Source: Pyrus communis
Lineage: Eukaryota; Streptophyta; Magnoliopsida; Rosales; Rosaceae
Assembly (NCBI RefSeq): GCF_963583255.1
Contig: NC_084807.1
Span: forward strand, 14,779,072 to 14,843,071
DNA: 64,000 bases
Direction: 5' to 3'
A program made the translations under genes and the position numbers. The notes below the pieces were generated by a model, which was given only the letters and a program-made list of their open reading frames with translations, was not told the DNA's origin and did no database searches. Positions 9,701 to 22,052 of the stretch are shown here, piece by piece. The stretch's first letter is position 1. Every line of letters starts with the position of its first letter.

Positions 9701-12219
9701 AATGACTCAAGGGCTGCCACAACCTCAATTATTTCTTCACTAGAACCCATTGCAAAAAATTCCTCCTCCTTGCCGTGGCCTTGCATTGGCCCAAATCCTT
9801 CATTTTTGCGCTCTATGGCCTTAGTGATGGTTGTTTCCAGGGCGTCCTCGTTCAATTCTTCAAGGTATACCTGCGCCAAAGAATCGATAACATCAATGGA
9901 AAAACAAGAATGGTCATCAACGGGATATCTCATAGTTTCAGAAATATTAAAATCAATCACTTCCCCATCGAATTCCATTGTCAAGGTGCCTTTGTATACA
10001 TCAATCTTCGTTCGGGCCGTCTTCATGAATGGCCTACCAAGGAGAATCGGCAAAGATGTAGAATGGGCTGAATCCTCCATGTCTAGGACGTAGAAATCAG
10101 CCGGAAAAATTAAATGGTTCACCTGCACAAGCACATCTTCCAAAACTCCTTTTGGATACGCGTTAGAACGATCGGCCAATTGTATAATTACACCATCTTG
10201 TTTTAATTCACCCAAATTCATAGATGCATAAATCGAATAAGGCATGACATTTATGGATGCACCTAAATCAAGCATGGCATGTTCAAAACGATTATGTCCA
10301 ATCACACAAGGAATCGTGAAACTACCGGGGTCTTTGCACTTGGTAGGCAGTTTACGTTGCAAAACAGCGGACACATTCTCGCTTACCTTCACTACCTCTT
10401 TGTTTGCCCTTCTTCTCTTTGTATTGCATAGGTCCTTGAGGAATTTAGCATACTTTGGAACCTGTTTGATTGCATCGAGAAGTGGTATGTTCACTTGCAC
10501 CTTCCGGAACGTTTCAAGAATGTCCTTCTCGCTTTCTTCCTTTTTTTCTTGCATGAACCTACGAGGAAAAGGTACATTGGGCAGATTAGGACGTGAAGTA
10601 CATGAATTTGAACTTAAATTACCTGATTTGGCCGAGTTAGGGTGATCTGCCTCAGGTTGTGTCTTCTCTTCATCTACTTTCTGGGCAGATGTGGGATTGT
10701 TTGGCTCGGTCCCAACTTCTTTTCCACCCCTTAGGGTGATGGCCTTGGCGGATTCGAATCCTCCCTTTGGATTGACTGTGGTTGAGCTAGGAAGCTTTCC
10801 TTGCTCTCTAATCTGTCCAAGGAACTCAGAAATCTGCCCTATTTGTTTCTTCATATCCATCATCTCCTTCTCGTTATTTTCTATCCGGTTGTTTTGATTT
10901 TGCAACCCCTGCGAAATAGAGGTTAGTAATTGCATAGCTTGATTACTTTCCAAAGACGTACCTGAATGAGATGATGCCGAAGGTTGTTGGGATTGTTGGG
11001 GTGCATACGGCTTGGAATAAAAACCAGGGGGGTTTGGCCTAAAGCCTCCTTGTTGGGCAGCTTGTTGTGGCTCCCTCCATTTGAAGTTTGGATGGTCCCT
11101 CCATCCGGCATTGTAAGTGTTCGAGTATGGGTTGTTTTGATTTTGTCCTTGGAAACCAATTGCATTGGCAGATTCCCAACCACCATTCTCGATTAGTTGA
11201 GGGCACTTGTCGGATGGATGCCCTTGAATTGAGCACACGCCACAAACTTGGTGTTCTTGTGCTTTTGGACCAATCACAACCTGAGAAACAAGAGAATTAA
11301 GATTAGCAAGTTGTGATTGAATTTCAGAAATAGCACTCACCTCATTTATACTTTGTTGCCGTGGGGCTTCCCTTTGGCCCACTCCTTCATATTGTTGAGC
11401 GTTGAGCGCTCGGTTGGCTATGAGAATCTTGGCATCCCTTGGTGTTTTGTCCACCAATGCTCCTCCCGCTGATGCATCAAGCATTTGACGTTCGATAGGA
11501 AGGAGGCCCTCATAGAAATATTGAAGGAGAAGTTCCTCCTTCATTTGATGTTGAGGACATGAAGCTACAAGGCCCTTGAAGCGCTCATAATAAGCCGGGA
11601 ATGTCTCACCATGATTCTGTTGAATACCACTAATTTTCTTCCGTAGGAGAATCACTCTCGAAGTAGGGAAGAATTTCTCCAAGAAAGCACGCTTCATACT
11701 CTCCCACGAAGTCACAGTTCCCGGGGCTAGTTCGTAGAGCCAATCTTTGGCCTTGTCCATAAGTGAAAATGGAAAGGCCTTCATCTTCAATATACTCCCA
11801 TCCACATTGACGGGGGTCATGCTCGAACAAACCACCTCGAACTCCTTCAAGTGTTTGTTGGGGTCTTCCATAGACAAGCCATGGAACTTCGGAATATGGT
11901 GTAACAAACTGGACTTGAGTTCAAATTCCTCAGTTTTCCCCTCTGCAGCCGTGGGGTATTGGATACAAAGAGGCAATGCATTATCCAAACCCGAGGCCGA
12001 AAGCTCCTTGATGGTTCTATTATCTGCTGCCATGGCTTGTTCTTCTTCAAAAATCTGATCCGTGGGCTTTTCTTCTACACCTACTTCTTCTTCTTCAAGC
12101 CCAGGTTGTGGTGGAGGTTGTGGTGGCTCTTGTTGACTCCTCGTTCTCCTCAAAGTGCGTTCAAAATCACCGTCAAAGTCGGAGATGTTCTCTATAATAG
12201 GCCGAGAGCTACGAGTCAT
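6706..12219 (-). CDS. gag-pol: Athila gag-pol polyprotein (intact)
   Basis: This single 1837-residue frame encodes everything needed to package and copy the element. Gag capsid-like region: about residues 95-290. Zinc knuckle: C326-x2-C329-x4-H334-x4-C339. A Gln-rich linker with a coiled-coil segment follows. Aspartic protease: active site D651-L-G-A. Reverse transcriptase: FMDD at 1114-1117. RNase H: first acidic residue D1263 in CDAS. Integrase: zinc region with H1471, H1478, C1509 and C1512; catalytic triad D1541, D1600, E1636 with DD35E spacing. The domain order PR-RT-RH-IN identifies Ty3/gypsy. The protease and RT motifs and the tRNA-Asp primer site fit Athila. The ATG matches the MTR(S/R)SQ/RP start of Ath-3 and Ath-5. 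No stop, frameshift or lost catalytic residue is visible, so it could be functional. Confidence 0.97.
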   Translation of the reverse strand: MTRSSRPIIENISDFDGDFERTLRRTRSQQEPPQPPPQPGLEEEEVGVEEKPTDQIFEEEQAMAADNRTIKELSASGLDNALPLCIQYPTAAEGKTEEFELKSSLLHHIPKFHGLSMEDPNKHLKEFEVVCSSMTPVNVDGSILKMKAFPFSLMDKAKDWLYELAPGTVTSWESMKRAFLEKFFPTSRVILLRKKISGIQQNHGETFPAYYERFKGLVASCPQHQMKEELLLQYFYEGLLPIERQMLDASAGGALVDKTPRDAKILIANRALNAQQYEGVGQREAPRQQSINEVSAISEIQSQLANLNSLVSQVVIGPKAQEHQVCGVCSIQGHPSDKCPQLIENGGWESANAIGFQGQNQNNPYSNTYNAGWRDHPNFKWREPQQAAQQGGFRPNPPGFYSKPYAPQQSQQPSASSHSGTSLESNQAMQLLTSISQGLQNQNNRIENNEKEMMDMKKQIGQISEFLGQIREQGKLPSSTTVNPKGGFESAKAITLRGGKEVGTEPNNPTSAQKVDEEKTQPEADHPNSAKSGNLSSNSCTSRPNLPNVPFPRRFMQEKKEESEKDILETFRKVQVNIPLLDAIKQVPKYAKFLKDLCNTKRRRANKEVVKVSENVSAVLQRKLPTKCKDPGSFTIPCVIGHNRFEHAMLDLGASINVMPYSIYASMNLGELKQDGVIIQLADRSNAYPKGVLEDVLVQVNHLIFPADFYVLDMEDSAHSTSLPILLGRPFMKTARTKIDVYKGTLTMEFDGEVIDFNISETMRYPVDDHSCFSIDVIDSLAQVYLEELNEDALETTITKAIERKNEGFGPMQGHGKEEEFFAMGSSEEIIEVVAALESLPQQYGKVPLSLSNSVSTKMLPSVVQAPSLELKPLPDHLKYVFLGEGETLPVIISSSLTAMEEEKLVRVLREHKTAIGWTLADIKGISPTTCMHRILLEEGTKPSREAQRRLNPPMMEVVKKEIIKLLDCGVIYPISDSRWVSPVQVVPKKSGVTVIKNDENELVPTRIQTGWRVCIDYRKLNAMTRKDHFPLPFIDQMLERLAGHAFYCFLDGYSGYNQIVIAPDDQEKTTFTCPFGTFAYRRMPFGLCNAPATFQRCMVSIFSDFVEKIIEVFMDDFSVFGSSFDNCLDNLTLILKRCVETNLVLNWEKCHFMVKQGIVLGHIVSEKGIAVDKSKIDLVRHLPSPTSVREVRSFLGHAGFYRRFIKDFSKMSNPLCRLLQKDVPFKFDEECNSAFNQLKEKLVSAPIIVPPDWSLPFELMCDASDYALGAVLGQRRDKRPHVIYYASRTLNDAQLNYSTTEKELLAVVFALDKFRSYLIGTKVIVYSDHAALRYLLTKKEAKPRLIRWILLLQEFDIEIRDKKGSENVVADHLSRMIHEEHEHAVPIPETFPDEQLLSIEVSEPWYADLVNYLVAKQIPNELNKHQRDKLKNDARFYVWDDPYLWKYCSDQIVRRCVHDSEFHSILNFCHTYACGGHFGTQRTALKVLECGFYWPTIFGDARTFCMSCDRCQRMGNIGTKDQMMQTPVFNVEIFDVWGIDFMGPFPPSYGFTYILLAVDYVSKWVEAKATRTNNSKVVADFVKTNIFARFGMPRVIISDGGSHFCNRTIEALLRKYHVNHKVSTPYHPQTNGQAEVSNREIKQILEKTVGPTRRDWSLRLDDALWAYRTAYKTPIGMSPFRLVYGKPCHLPVELEHKAHWAVKIFNMDIDAAGVHRKLQLNELEEIRNEAYENARMYKTKTKAFHDKMIRTKTFTVGQKVLLFNSRLRLFPGKLRSKWIGPFVVTNVFPHGAVQIKSSRTQQEFKVNGHRLKPYYEMFEEHVVEEVPLHAVEPSQA

Positions 12220-12325
12220 ACACAGTACCTAAAAAACAAGGAAACAAACAAACTAAGAATCTGAAATAAGAATGCACGAAAAACAAAATATAAAAATAAA
12301 GACAAAGGATTAGCAAAGTTGCTAA

Positions 12326-12343
12326 TCCCCGGCAACGGCGCCA
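12326..12343 (-). other. Ath-1 primer-binding site (tRNA-Asp)
   Basis: Read on minus, TGGCGCCGTTGCCGGGGA lies five bases after the 5' LTR. It is an exact complement of the 3' end of plant tRNA-Asp(GUC), the primer known for Athila elements. The gag start is only about 105 bp further on. Confidence 0.95.
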
Positions 12344-12348
12344 AAATT

Positions 12349-14588
12349 TGATGCGAGAATTACTTGACACTCAAATTAAACCCTCGTTTGACAATTGTAG
12401 TAGAATGGATAAGTGAGGGATCGTTCTAGACCGGGGATTAGGAGGGCTTGCTAAAACCTTCTAAATTGACTTAAAAACATAAAAACTAAATTAAAATACT
12501 CTTAACAAGACTACTATGACTCAGAATGGCTTTGAAAAACTCAAATTGTCTAAAACAATCAAATTGACTCAAATAGAAGCTAGAACCTGATTTAGACGAA
12601 TTTGCAATTGTTTATGACTCCAAAAGCTTAAAGATACAAAAATAAAACAAATACGAATGATTAAGACTTAACAAAATAGGGGGGGAATTGTGGTTGGACG
12701 ATATTAAATTAAAAAGACAGAATATAATTAAAGGCAAAATGTAAATATGAATGTGATAAAAATATGGATGATGGAATAGCCAAGGGGTTCTTCTCCACAC
12801 ATGTTACACTTGCAAACAAAATTGATTCTCAGTTGGTCTTTCGATAAGTTGTGAAACTCAATGCTCCAAGTTAATTAGATCCGCTTAGATTAACTTTCAG
12901 ATTTCCCTAAATTCGTTGGATTGAATGGAATACGCATTACAACCAAATTATTCTTAATCAAAGTCCCTAACTATGGAATACGCATGATAGAGACATTTAA
13001 CCAAGATCATTAAGTTCAACGGAAATCATAAACATCGACGAGGCATTCGTTACTATGGAATACGCATGAAACTTATGCCAAGAATTCGTTTAACGCGATT
13101 GTTTATAAGCAACCTCTACTACTTGTGAATATAAGTTCATAACGATTAGGTGAAATTCACTTATATTCTAGCGTCATATTTATGCATGAAAATTAAGCTT
13201 GCAATCTCAATGAACATACATAAATAAGTTATCAATCAAACAGTTAAACGAATTGAATCCACAACTTATGAAATTCCAACCAAACGTAATCAATTCAAAA
13301 TGCAAATATAAACATAGTTTCGAATCACCCCCTAGCTAAAGGGGGTTTAGTTCCTCATAACTTTGAAATCAAAGAAACACCTAAACATTCCAACAACTCA
13401 AACGTGAATTGTATGAACGTTTAGGCACTCTTCTCTTCCCTTCTCATACGTACAAAACAAAGAGAATTAAATTTAAACTTTGAAATCAAAGAAACACCTA
13501 AACATTCCAACAACTCAAACTTGAATTGTATGAACGTTTAAGCACTCTTTTCTTCCTCGTTGTTGTAGCACAAGGTCTAAGGTGAGCTTTGGGGATTATG
13601 TGAAGTGTTTTGGAGGGATGGGAAGTGGTTGGATAGTGGCTGCAATGAAGGAGAAAAACTGCACAGAAAATGGAAGTGTTTGTAACTGAAAATGTGTATG
13701 GAAGAGTGAATGAATTTTGAGGAGTGTTGGATGCTTATTTATAGGTGAAATGGGGGAACAAAAGAGGGAATATTGCAGCTAGGAGGGGATGAATGATTAT
13801 GGGTGCATGTGTTTGGAATAATGAAGGGGGAATGTATGTAATAAAACAACTAGGAAAAGTTATGGAAAGTTGGAAATGGGAGTGGGAACTCACGGCATTG
13901 TTGGGTTGTTTATGGGAGAATAAATGTATGATAATGGCTAAATAATTAAAGGGAATGAATGGGAGTGACACTAGGTTGGTTATGCATGTGAATGCAAGGA
14001 GGAAAGCTGAAAATGCAAGGGAAGCTCACGGCACAATGTTGTTTTGCTTCTTGAAATGCATGTGAATGCATTTGAGTGTAATATGAAAAGAATGACTAAT
14101 TAATGTATGTAGGGTTGATATGCATGTGAATTAGGTTGGAAAGAGGTGGAAGTGGAATGTTATGCAATGATAATGTCTTGTAAAGATGCTAATAAATAAT
14201 GCATGTAGGGTTAGCTAGGTTGGCTTTGTTTGGGTGCATGTATGTTAATGGTGGTTTTGCATGTGAATTGATGGATTGTTTTTGATGGAATGGATGGTTC
14301 TTTGCATGGCTATAAGGGATAGAATAAGAGAGAATGGGCTAGGCCCTTTGTTTTATGTCCAAAGTGAAAATAAGGCCTTCAAATTCGTCCAAACTTTGGC
14401 TCCATGGATAAGCTATCCAATCCATGCCCAAAAATGCTCCAAATGGCCTCAAAATGCACTTTCTTGCTCCCTAAGCCCTTAGAACCTGAAAACACACAAA
14501 AGAAGCATAAAGAACTAAAATAACTAAAGAAACATAACGTAAATGTACGAGAACAAGCCATTTAAGTCGCATGAATATGCTCCTATCA
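12349..14588 (-). repeat. Ath-1 5' LTR
   Basis: This is the promoter LTR, 2240 bp. On minus, a TATA box lies near 13737-13743, upstream of the tandem-duplicated R/U5 segment. It is followed by the target duplication AGTTG (14589-14593). Confidence 0.97.
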
Positions 14589-15688
14589 AGTTGTTGGAAT
14601 GTTTAGGTGTTTCTTTGATTTCAAAGTTATGAGGAACTAAACCCCCCCTTGGCTAGGGGGGATTCGAAATATATGTTTATGCTTGCATTTTGATTTGATT
14701 ACTTCTAATTGCTTTTTATAAGTTGTGGATTCAATTTGTTTAACTGTTTGATTGATAACTTATTTATGTATGTTTATTGAGAGTGCACACTTAATTTTCA
14801 TACATGAATATGACGCTAGAATATAAGTAAGTTTCACCTAATAGTTATGAACTTATATTCACAAGTAGTGGAGGTTGCTTATAAACAATCGCGTTAAACG
14901 AATTCTAGGCATAAGTTTCATGCGTATTCCATAGTAATGAATGCCTCGTCAACACTTATAATTTTCATAGAGCGTAATGATTCTTGCTTGTATCTCTAGT
15001 ATGCAATCATGTAGGGGACTTGTGGGGAATGTTTTGGGTTGTCGTATGCAATCATCCAATTCAATAACGTTAGGAAGATTTGAAAGTTAATTTAAGCGGA
15101 TCTAATTAACTTGGAGCATTGAGAATTCATGGTTCGTTGAAATGCAATTGAAAATCTTTTTATTATGCAAGTATAACATGTATGGAGATGAACCCCTTAG
15201 CTAGCCTTCATTCCATTCAATTCTATCACACATTCACATTTACATTTTGCTTTAATTTACAATCTGTACATTTAGTTTAATTTCGTCAAAACCTAAATCC
15301 CCCTTTACTTATTTGTCCAATTTAGTTAGAAAGTATCTTAGTTTGTGTTTTTAAGAGTTTTGATTAAATTTATTTCCCAATTTCGTCCAAATTCACCAAA
15401 GTGCTCAAAACTGCCCAGAAAGTGTTTTTAAGGCAGTTTTGAGTGTTTTGGGTGATGTTTGAGTCTTTTGGTTTGTTTTAGTGTTTTAAGCGTTTAGCTT
15501 CGCATTCCTTGAGTTTAGTTTAGTGTTTTAAACTTTATTTTACGTTTTTGAGTCAGTTTCCAAGTGATTTGCAATCCCTCCTAATCCCCGGTTAAGAACG
15601 ATCCCTACTTATACTTATACTACAATTGACAAAAAGAGGGTTTAAACAAAAAGAGGGTTTAATTTGTGTGTGTATAAATCTCGCATCA
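14589..15688 (+). repeat. Type-A Athila LTR, right part
   Basis: This continues the LTR at 1-162 and ends ...TCTCGCATCA at 15688. No primer site follows; the sequence enters type-B LTR DNA directly. It is therefore a solo LTR or the 3' LTR of an element lying to the left. The missing left end means its own target duplication cannot be checked. Confidence 0.85.
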
Positions 15689-16675
15689 TTTTCAATTATA
15701 ATGAACATGTGGAACTAATTTCTTTTTAGTTAGAGGTGAATTTGAAGCCATGATTATATGTTTTATATGAATTGATTACGTCCACTTATTGTTTCTTAAT
15801 GCATGAATGTGATTTGCTTATCTAAGTTATTAAAACTTGTTTATGTATATGGGTTGGGGGTCGACACTTAATTTGCATGCATGAATTTGATGCTAGAGTA
15901 TAAGGGAGTTTCACATAATAGTTATTCACTTATATTCAGAAGTAGTGTAGGTTGCTAGTCACAATCATGTTAAGTAAATCCTTGGTATGAGTCTCATGCG
16001 TTTCATGGTGATAAATGCCTTGTCAATGCTTATGGTTTTCACAAAACTTAATGACTTTTGATATGTATCTTTATTATGCATTTCATATAGAGAACTTGAG
16101 AAAGCTAATTTGGTTGCGATGCGTATTCCATCCAATTCAATAAAATAAGGAAAATCTGATGGTTAGTTGTGTGATGCAATTAACTTAGGGCGTTGTCATT
16201 CATAGTCTAAAGGAATAATAACTGGAAATTGGTTCATATGCATATATCATGTGTGGAGAAGGACCCTCTAACTAGCCTTTCACCCATTTAATTCACCCAA
16301 TTTCATTTTTACAAAGTGTTTTATTCAAAGTTTCTGTTTTAAGTTTTAAATTTGTCAAAAACAATCCCCCTTTCATTTAGGCTTGTAATTTGAGTCAAAA
16401 TCTGTTTTCTTTTAGTCTTTTGAGTCAAGTTAAGTTTAATTTTCGTCAAAATTACTTGTTAGGTCTAGAATTGAGTCTTTTTTTATTGTTTATTGCTGTT
16501 TTGAGTGTTTTAAGTTAGTTTTGAGTCTATAGAGTCTAGTTTACTGTTTTTGAGTCTTATTTGTATTGATTAGCATCCCTAGTTAATCCCCGGTCTAGAA
16601 CGATCCCTACTTACATATATACTACTATTGTCACAAATAGGGTTTAATTTGTGTGTCAAGTTAATTTTCACATCA
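15689..16675 (+). repeat. Ath-3 5' LTR (type B, truncated)
   Basis: This aligns by eye with 26145-27127 and 31347-32323 and ends ...CACATCA. Its first part is missing or displaced because the type-A LTR ending at 15688 interrupts it. Confidence 0.85.
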
Positions 16676-16680
16676 AATTT

Positions 16681-16698
16681 TGGCGCCGTTGCTGAGGA
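16681..16698 (+). other. Ath-3 primer-binding site (tRNA-Asp, mutated)
   Basis: TGGCGCCGTTGCTGAGGA lies five bases after the LTR. It has two changes from the Ath-1 site, both G/C to A/T transitions. Confidence 0.85.
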
Positions 16699-16829
16699 TT
16701 AGCAAACTTGCTAATCCCTTTTGTTTGTGTCGTGTCAAAGTGTCTTTTGTGTTTCTTTGTGTCTTTTTGTTTATGTTTGCCGTGCCATTTAAAGTGGTTG
16801 CTGATTTGGTTTGTTTTAGGTCCTAGTTT

Positions 16830-19543
16830 ATGACTCGTCGTTCTCAACCTATTCGTGCAAACATATTGGATTTTGACAACGATTTTGAATGAACTTTGAG
16901 AAGAAAGAGGAAACAACGGGAACCTAATCCATCTAGCTCAAGTTCAGATTCCGAATTTGAATTTGAAGAACAAGAAAGCATGGCGGTGGACAATCGAACA
17001 ATCAAAGAACTTTCGGCCTCAGGACTAGACAATGCCATGCCTATTTGCATTCAATACCCTAGGGTAGCCCCGAACAAGACCGATGAGTTTGAATTAACGT
17101 CAAACTTACTGCATCATATTCCCAAATACCATAGGCTGTCCATGGAAGATCCAAACAAGCATTTGAAGGAGTTTGATGTTGTATGCTCAAGCATGACACC
17201 CATCAATGTTGATGGGAACATTTTGAAGATGAAAGCCTTTCCATTCTCTTTTTTGGAAAAGGCTAAAGATTGGCTATACGAATTGGCGCCTGGAGCCGTT
17301 ACTTCTTGGTAAAGAAAATTAGTGGCATTCAACAAAACCAAGGGGAGTCTTTTTCAACGTATTATGAACATTTCAAAGCCCTAGTTGCATCTTGCCCATA
17401 ACACCAAATGAAGGAAGAGCTTCTAATTCAATACTTTTACGAAGGAATCCTTCCAATTAAGAGACAAATGCTAGATGCTTCAGCGGAAGGTGCTTTGGTT
17501 GACAAAACACCGGTGGTTGCCAAGGTCCTAATTGCAAATCGAGCCTTGAATGCACAACAATACGAGGGAGTTGGACAAAGAGACCCCCCATGGCAACAAC
17601 AAGTGAATGAGTACGTGCAATTTCTGTAATTCAATCTCAATTAGCAAATCTCACTATGCTTGTGTCTCAGGTTGTTGAAGGATCCAAAATGCAAGGTGCG
17701 GCCATATATGGAGTGTGCTCTATGCAAGGATGTCTCAATGATCAATGTCCTCAATTGATAGAGAATGGAGGATGGGAGAGTGCCCATGTTGTGGGGTACC
17801 AAGGTCAAAATCAACCAAGGAATGATCCATACTCAAATACATACAATCTGGGATGGAGAGATCATCAAAATTTCAAGTGGAAGGAGCCTCAACAACCTCA
17901 AAAACAAGGAGGAATTCGACAGCCACCCCCTGGGATATATCAAAGGCCATTTGCACAATCTCAACCTCAATCACAAACTGCCCAACAAAACTCAGGTCCC
18001 CTAATTGATAATGATCAAACTTTGCAATTACTAACTTCTATATCACAGGGATTACAAAATCAACATAATAGAATAACGAACCAAGAAAAAGAGATGAGTG
18101 ACATGAAGAAGCAAATAGGGCAGATTTCAGAGTTCCTGGGGCAGTTTAGAGAACAAGGCAAACTTCTTAGTTCAACCGTTGTGAATCCAAAGGGAAGCTT
18201 TGAAACTGCCAGGGCCATTACGTTGAGACGTGGTAAGGAGCTTGGAAATCATCCAAAACCATCCAGACAAGGCCTTAATGAGGAGGAAAAACTGCTGCAA
18301 GAAGAACAACAGGGAGCAAAGGCCACGGCAAGGGAAGCCAAAACCTTGCCGCAGCCCCCTAGTGCACCAAAACCATCCCAAACAACCAAGGTAAATCCAA
18401 ATTCGAATTTTTCTAGTTCTATTCCACTAAATATGCCTTTTCCTAGCAAGTTTATGCAATCTAAGACAGAGGAGGATGAAAAAGACATTCTGGAGATGTT
18501 TAGGAAAATGCATGTCAATATCCTGCTCCTTGATGCAATAAAGCAAATTCTGAAGTACGCTCAGTTTTTGAAGAAGATTTGTACAACAAGGAAACGAATT
18601 CGGGAGAAAGAGGCGGTACATGTAAATGAGAATGTCTCTGCAATGTTGCACAGAAAGCTGCCACCTAAATGCAAAGATCCAGGTAGTTTTACTATCTCTT
18701 GTGTAATTGGTAATACAAGGTTTGATCATGCTATGCTAGATTTAGGTGCATCAATTAATGTCATACCATACTCTGTTTATGCATCTATGAATCTAGGAGA
18801 GCTTAAAAATGATGGTGTTATTATTCAATTAGCTGATCGATCTAATGCATACCCGAGAGGAGTTTTGGAAGATGTTTTGGTGCAGGTAGACCACTTGATT
18901 TTTCCTGCAGATTCATATGGTGCTTGACATGGAGGATTCAACCCACTCTCCACCATCGCCACTCTTACTTGGACGACCTTTCATGAAAACAGCCCACACC
19001 AAGATTGACATGGCCAAGGGAGCCTTAACTATGGAGTTTGGTAGTGATATGATTAACTTTAAAGTTTCTAAATCCATTGAGAATCCTAATGATGTTCATT
19101 CTTGTTTTGCCATTAGTATAATTAAAAATATAGGGCAGGAGCGTTCAACACCAATCAAGAAGGATGCATCTAGAACCACCATCGAGAAAGGAATTGGAGT
19201 GGAGCACAAGGAGCACGCCACTACCCTAAAAACACTCAATATGGTCGTGCCTAGTAAAATTGGCGAGATGGTGGCTGCCCTAGGGGCATTGCCATAACAT
19301 CCTAGTAAGTCTCCAATCCCAATTCCAATTCCCATTTCAACTAATAGGTTGTTACCTTCTTTGGTGCAGGTTCCAAATCGATTTCTAGGTGGTGAGAGCA
19401 TTTACATGGACTATAGGAACCAAAACACCACAATCAGGGAGGATCACTATCCCCTCCCATTCATTGAGCCATACTATGAGAACTTTGAAGAGCATGTGGT
19501 GGATGGTGCAAGCTTCCATGCCGTGGGCCCAAATAAAGCTTAA
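16830..19543 (+). pseudogene. Ath-3 gag-protease remnant with pol deleted
   Basis: The start (MTRRSQPIRANILDFDNDFE) matches Ath-1. A CGA codon has become TGA at about 16890. About 22 codons are missing with a frame change near 17312. A CAA has become TAA near 17399, and the frame changes again near 17629. The capsid region, a degenerate zinc knuckle and the protease (DLGASINV) remain readable up to 19297. The last ORF (19349-19543) joins pre-RT sequence and a scrap resembling the RT start directly to the pol C-terminus (YYENFEEHVVDGASFHAVGP). RT, RNase H and integrase are gone. The result is a non-autonomous gag-protease derivative that later decayed. Confidence 0.9.
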
Positions 19544-20399
19544 GAGCAAGGATCGTCCGGCTGGAAGACGTTAAAGCAAGCGCTTCTTGGGAGGCAACCC
19601 ATGCATGCAAATAAAGAAGACCTAGGATTCTCCAACACTCCCTAACCAGATTTGCGTTCCTAAACCCTACTCTTTATTGCTTTTTCTTTGCCATGATTGT
19701 CGTGTTTATTAGTTGTGAAATTGGTTTGGTTGTTTATGAGTCTATGCTTAAAACATTGAGGACAATGTTTGATTTAAGTGTTGGGGGGGGGGGGGTAAAC
19801 AAGCTGTTTTTGCATGATTTTTGTGGGATTTTATCACCTATCACTTCTAAAGTTGTTATCCAATGTTTTTAAGTGTTTTTAGTGTGTTTTGAAGTAGTTT
19901 TATGTGACTTAAACAGAAAATCCGAAAATTTGAAAAAAAAAAAACAAAATTGAAAAAGAGTGTTTTAAAAACCCAAAAAAAGTTGTTTTTTTTGTTTTTA
20001 TGTTTGTTTGTGTCTTAGGAGACCTTCCAACACAATGATAAGGATTTGGTTTTTAATTGCATGACTATTAAAGAAAGTTACAAACATGGATGGAAGTTTG
20101 ATATGCTCTTTGGTTTATGCTTAGTTGTAGTTGACATTTATGAATTCACATGTAATCACAAAAAGGAAAAAAAATCAGTTTTTGTAACATGCTTGAAGGA
20201 AGGAACTCAAACTAACGCTACAACCCTAATAGACTTGAGCCTAAACATTCTTTGGAGAGTTATTAATCTTGATTTCTTGTTTTCTAAGTCGTTGCATGAT
20301 CTCATTATTCTTCGCTTGATTGCTACTTAGAATGCGTTTCATCACTATAGTTCCAAATACTAGAACTCATGCCCCATTTCATTCAAAGCATGAAATTGA
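19544..20399 (+). other. Ath-3 3' untranslated region, first part
   Basis: No gene is present. It contains the conserved post-pol motif (19580-19603) and an internal polypurine-like tract with a 13-G run (about 19774-19797). It matches Ath-4 from 28511 onward and breaks off near 20400 at a type-A LTR fragment. Confidence 0.8.
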
Positions 20400-21653
20400 G
20401 TGCATAAACATGGTTTCGAATCACCCCCTAACTAAATAGGGATTTAGCCTCTCATGTTCACAACAAGAAAAATAAAATTGAATTTAAACATAAAGAACAA
20501 AGGATGGATTACACCTAGACTGCCCAACGATTCCACGTGAATTGGTGCGCGTCGAAGCTCCTCTTTTCTCTTCTCCTTGCTGCGGCAGATTGGTTGTGGT
20601 TGGTTTTTGGATGTGTTTCGGGGTTAGGGATGGTTTAATGGTGGTTTAATGGTGCGGCAAGGTTGTGTGGTGGTGTAGGAAGGTGTGTAAGGTGGTGGAG
20701 AGTGGTGGAATGGCTGCGGCAGTGATGGGGGAAGGCTGGAAATTGGCTAGGATGGAAGGAATATGCACGGATTATGGAAGGAAAAAAAATGGAAGAGAAT
20801 CTGTGATGGTGGCTGCGGGATGGAAGGAGAAAAAGGTGAATGGGATTTGCGGCTAGGTTGTAATTTAGGGTGAATGAGGAATGGAATCAAAAGTTGCGGC
20901 TGATTAGAATAATAGGAATATGGTATAGAATATTAGGGTGAATGGTGTGCCAAATGCATGGCAAAGAAGAATTATCCTATATGGTGGCTGCGGCTTTTGA
21001 TTAGTGTGAATTGTTTATTAGGGTTAATCATAAATGGGGGCCACGCCTTAGAAAAATAAATGGGAGATTTTTGAGGAGAGTCACGGCTTTTGGGAGTGGC
21101 TGAATGATTAGGGTGGAAAAAGGTCAATGGTATCCTCGGTTTTGGGAGGATTTGAATGAATGGTTGCCGCGGCTAAAGGGAAAAAGAATTAGGGTGGTGG
21201 TGTGGAGTGACGGCTATGAGAATTAGGGTGCATGATTATGGAATTAAAGGGAAAAATGGTTAATAGGTGCGGCTTGGGCTTTAAAGTGGGCTAGGGCCAT
21301 TGTTTTGTGTCCTAAAGTGCATAAAAGGCCTTCAAAGTGGCTAGAAAATTCGGACGTTTAAGTTTAGGAAAGGTTACCAAAACGGGAAACCTAGGGTTAA
21401 CTTTCCTACTTCAAATAGGAAACCTTGTTTGAGTAGGATTCCTCGTTGGAATAGGAATTCGTCGTTTCTTCAAGTCTTCAACTCATTCATTCCTCTTTCG
21501 CTCCAAAATACTCCAATTTGCATCTTCTTGCACACTTTAGCCTTATAATCTGAAAATACACAAAAGTAGCCTTAAACACTAAAATAACTTAAGTAAACAC
21601 AACATAAATGCACGAGAACAAGCTAATTAAGTCGCATGAATATGCTCCTATCA
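20400..21653 (-). repeat. Truncated type-A LTR
   Basis: This reads like the right-hand part of minus-strand type-A LTRs (tttcgaatcaccccctaac near its left end, ...ATGCTCCTATCA at 21653). Its left end is missing. Compared with Ath-4, about 640 bp of flanking Ath-3 sequence is also lost, so insertion was followed by a deletion. The left boundary is approximate. Much of the middle is diverged G-rich DNA without a convincing gene. Confidence 0.75.
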
Positions 21654-22052
21654 TAGTCGCATTCCTTTCATGAGATCATATACCTGTTAATAATTCCAGA
21701 AATTGCCTGCTTTAATTATAACTTATGTGAGTGCTAGTCTACATGTTTACATCAATATTCTCACATATACTTAGTGTAGGGAGTGTAGTTAGAAAATCTG
21801 TGTGAAAATAGAGAATGTATCCAGTGAGGAATTGAGGAATTCTCTAAGGCATGTTACTAAATTCAAAATGTTGTTTTAATTGATTAAATGCGAGCTAGTG
21901 AGTGGTGATTATGATTAAGTATATGCTAAAGGGTAGGGATAGCTAAAATCTATGGGAGTAGTAATCTTTAATATGTCATGTTGCATTGGAAATCCCTGAG
22001 GCAATTGTTGGAAGGTTTAGATTGTGTCTTGTTTGTTTTGTTTATGCTACTT
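21654..22052 (+). other. Ath-3 3' untranslated region, second part
   Basis: This matches Ath-4 30020-30415. The usual terminal polypurine tract and the first bases of the 3' LTR are deleted at about 22045-22053. Confidence 0.8.

Larger units (their letters stand above)
163..14588 (-). mobile_element. Ath-1: complete autonomous Athila (Ty3/gypsy) retrotransposon
   Basis: This is a full-length element on the minus strand, 14.4 kb long. It has two 2240-bp LTRs (TGATGCGAG...CTATCA as read on plus), a tRNA-Asp primer site, one uninterrupted gag-pol frame and a terminal polypurine tract. AGTTG is duplicated at 158-162 and 14589-14593, which proves the boundaries. By eye the LTRs differ at about one position (t near 769, c near 12955), so insertion is very recent. 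It landed in an opposite-orientation LTR of its own family. Unlike many Athila elements it has no sense-strand envelope-like ORF after pol. That space holds an antisense gene module instead. Confidence 0.97.

Noticed and set aside
9265..12264. Many plus-strand ORFs of 60-150 codons across Ath-1 gag-pol
   Set aside because: They are shadows of the 1837-codon minus-strand frame, which carries all the recognisable domains.
12326..12343. A tRNA-Asp gene fragment
   Set aside because: Only the 18-base primer complement is present, adjacent to an LTR; there is no tRNA body.
20665..20856. A 63-codon Trp/Gly-rich plus-strand ORF
   Set aside because: It lies in diverged type-A LTR DNA and corresponds to G-rich, repetitive sequence without domain support.
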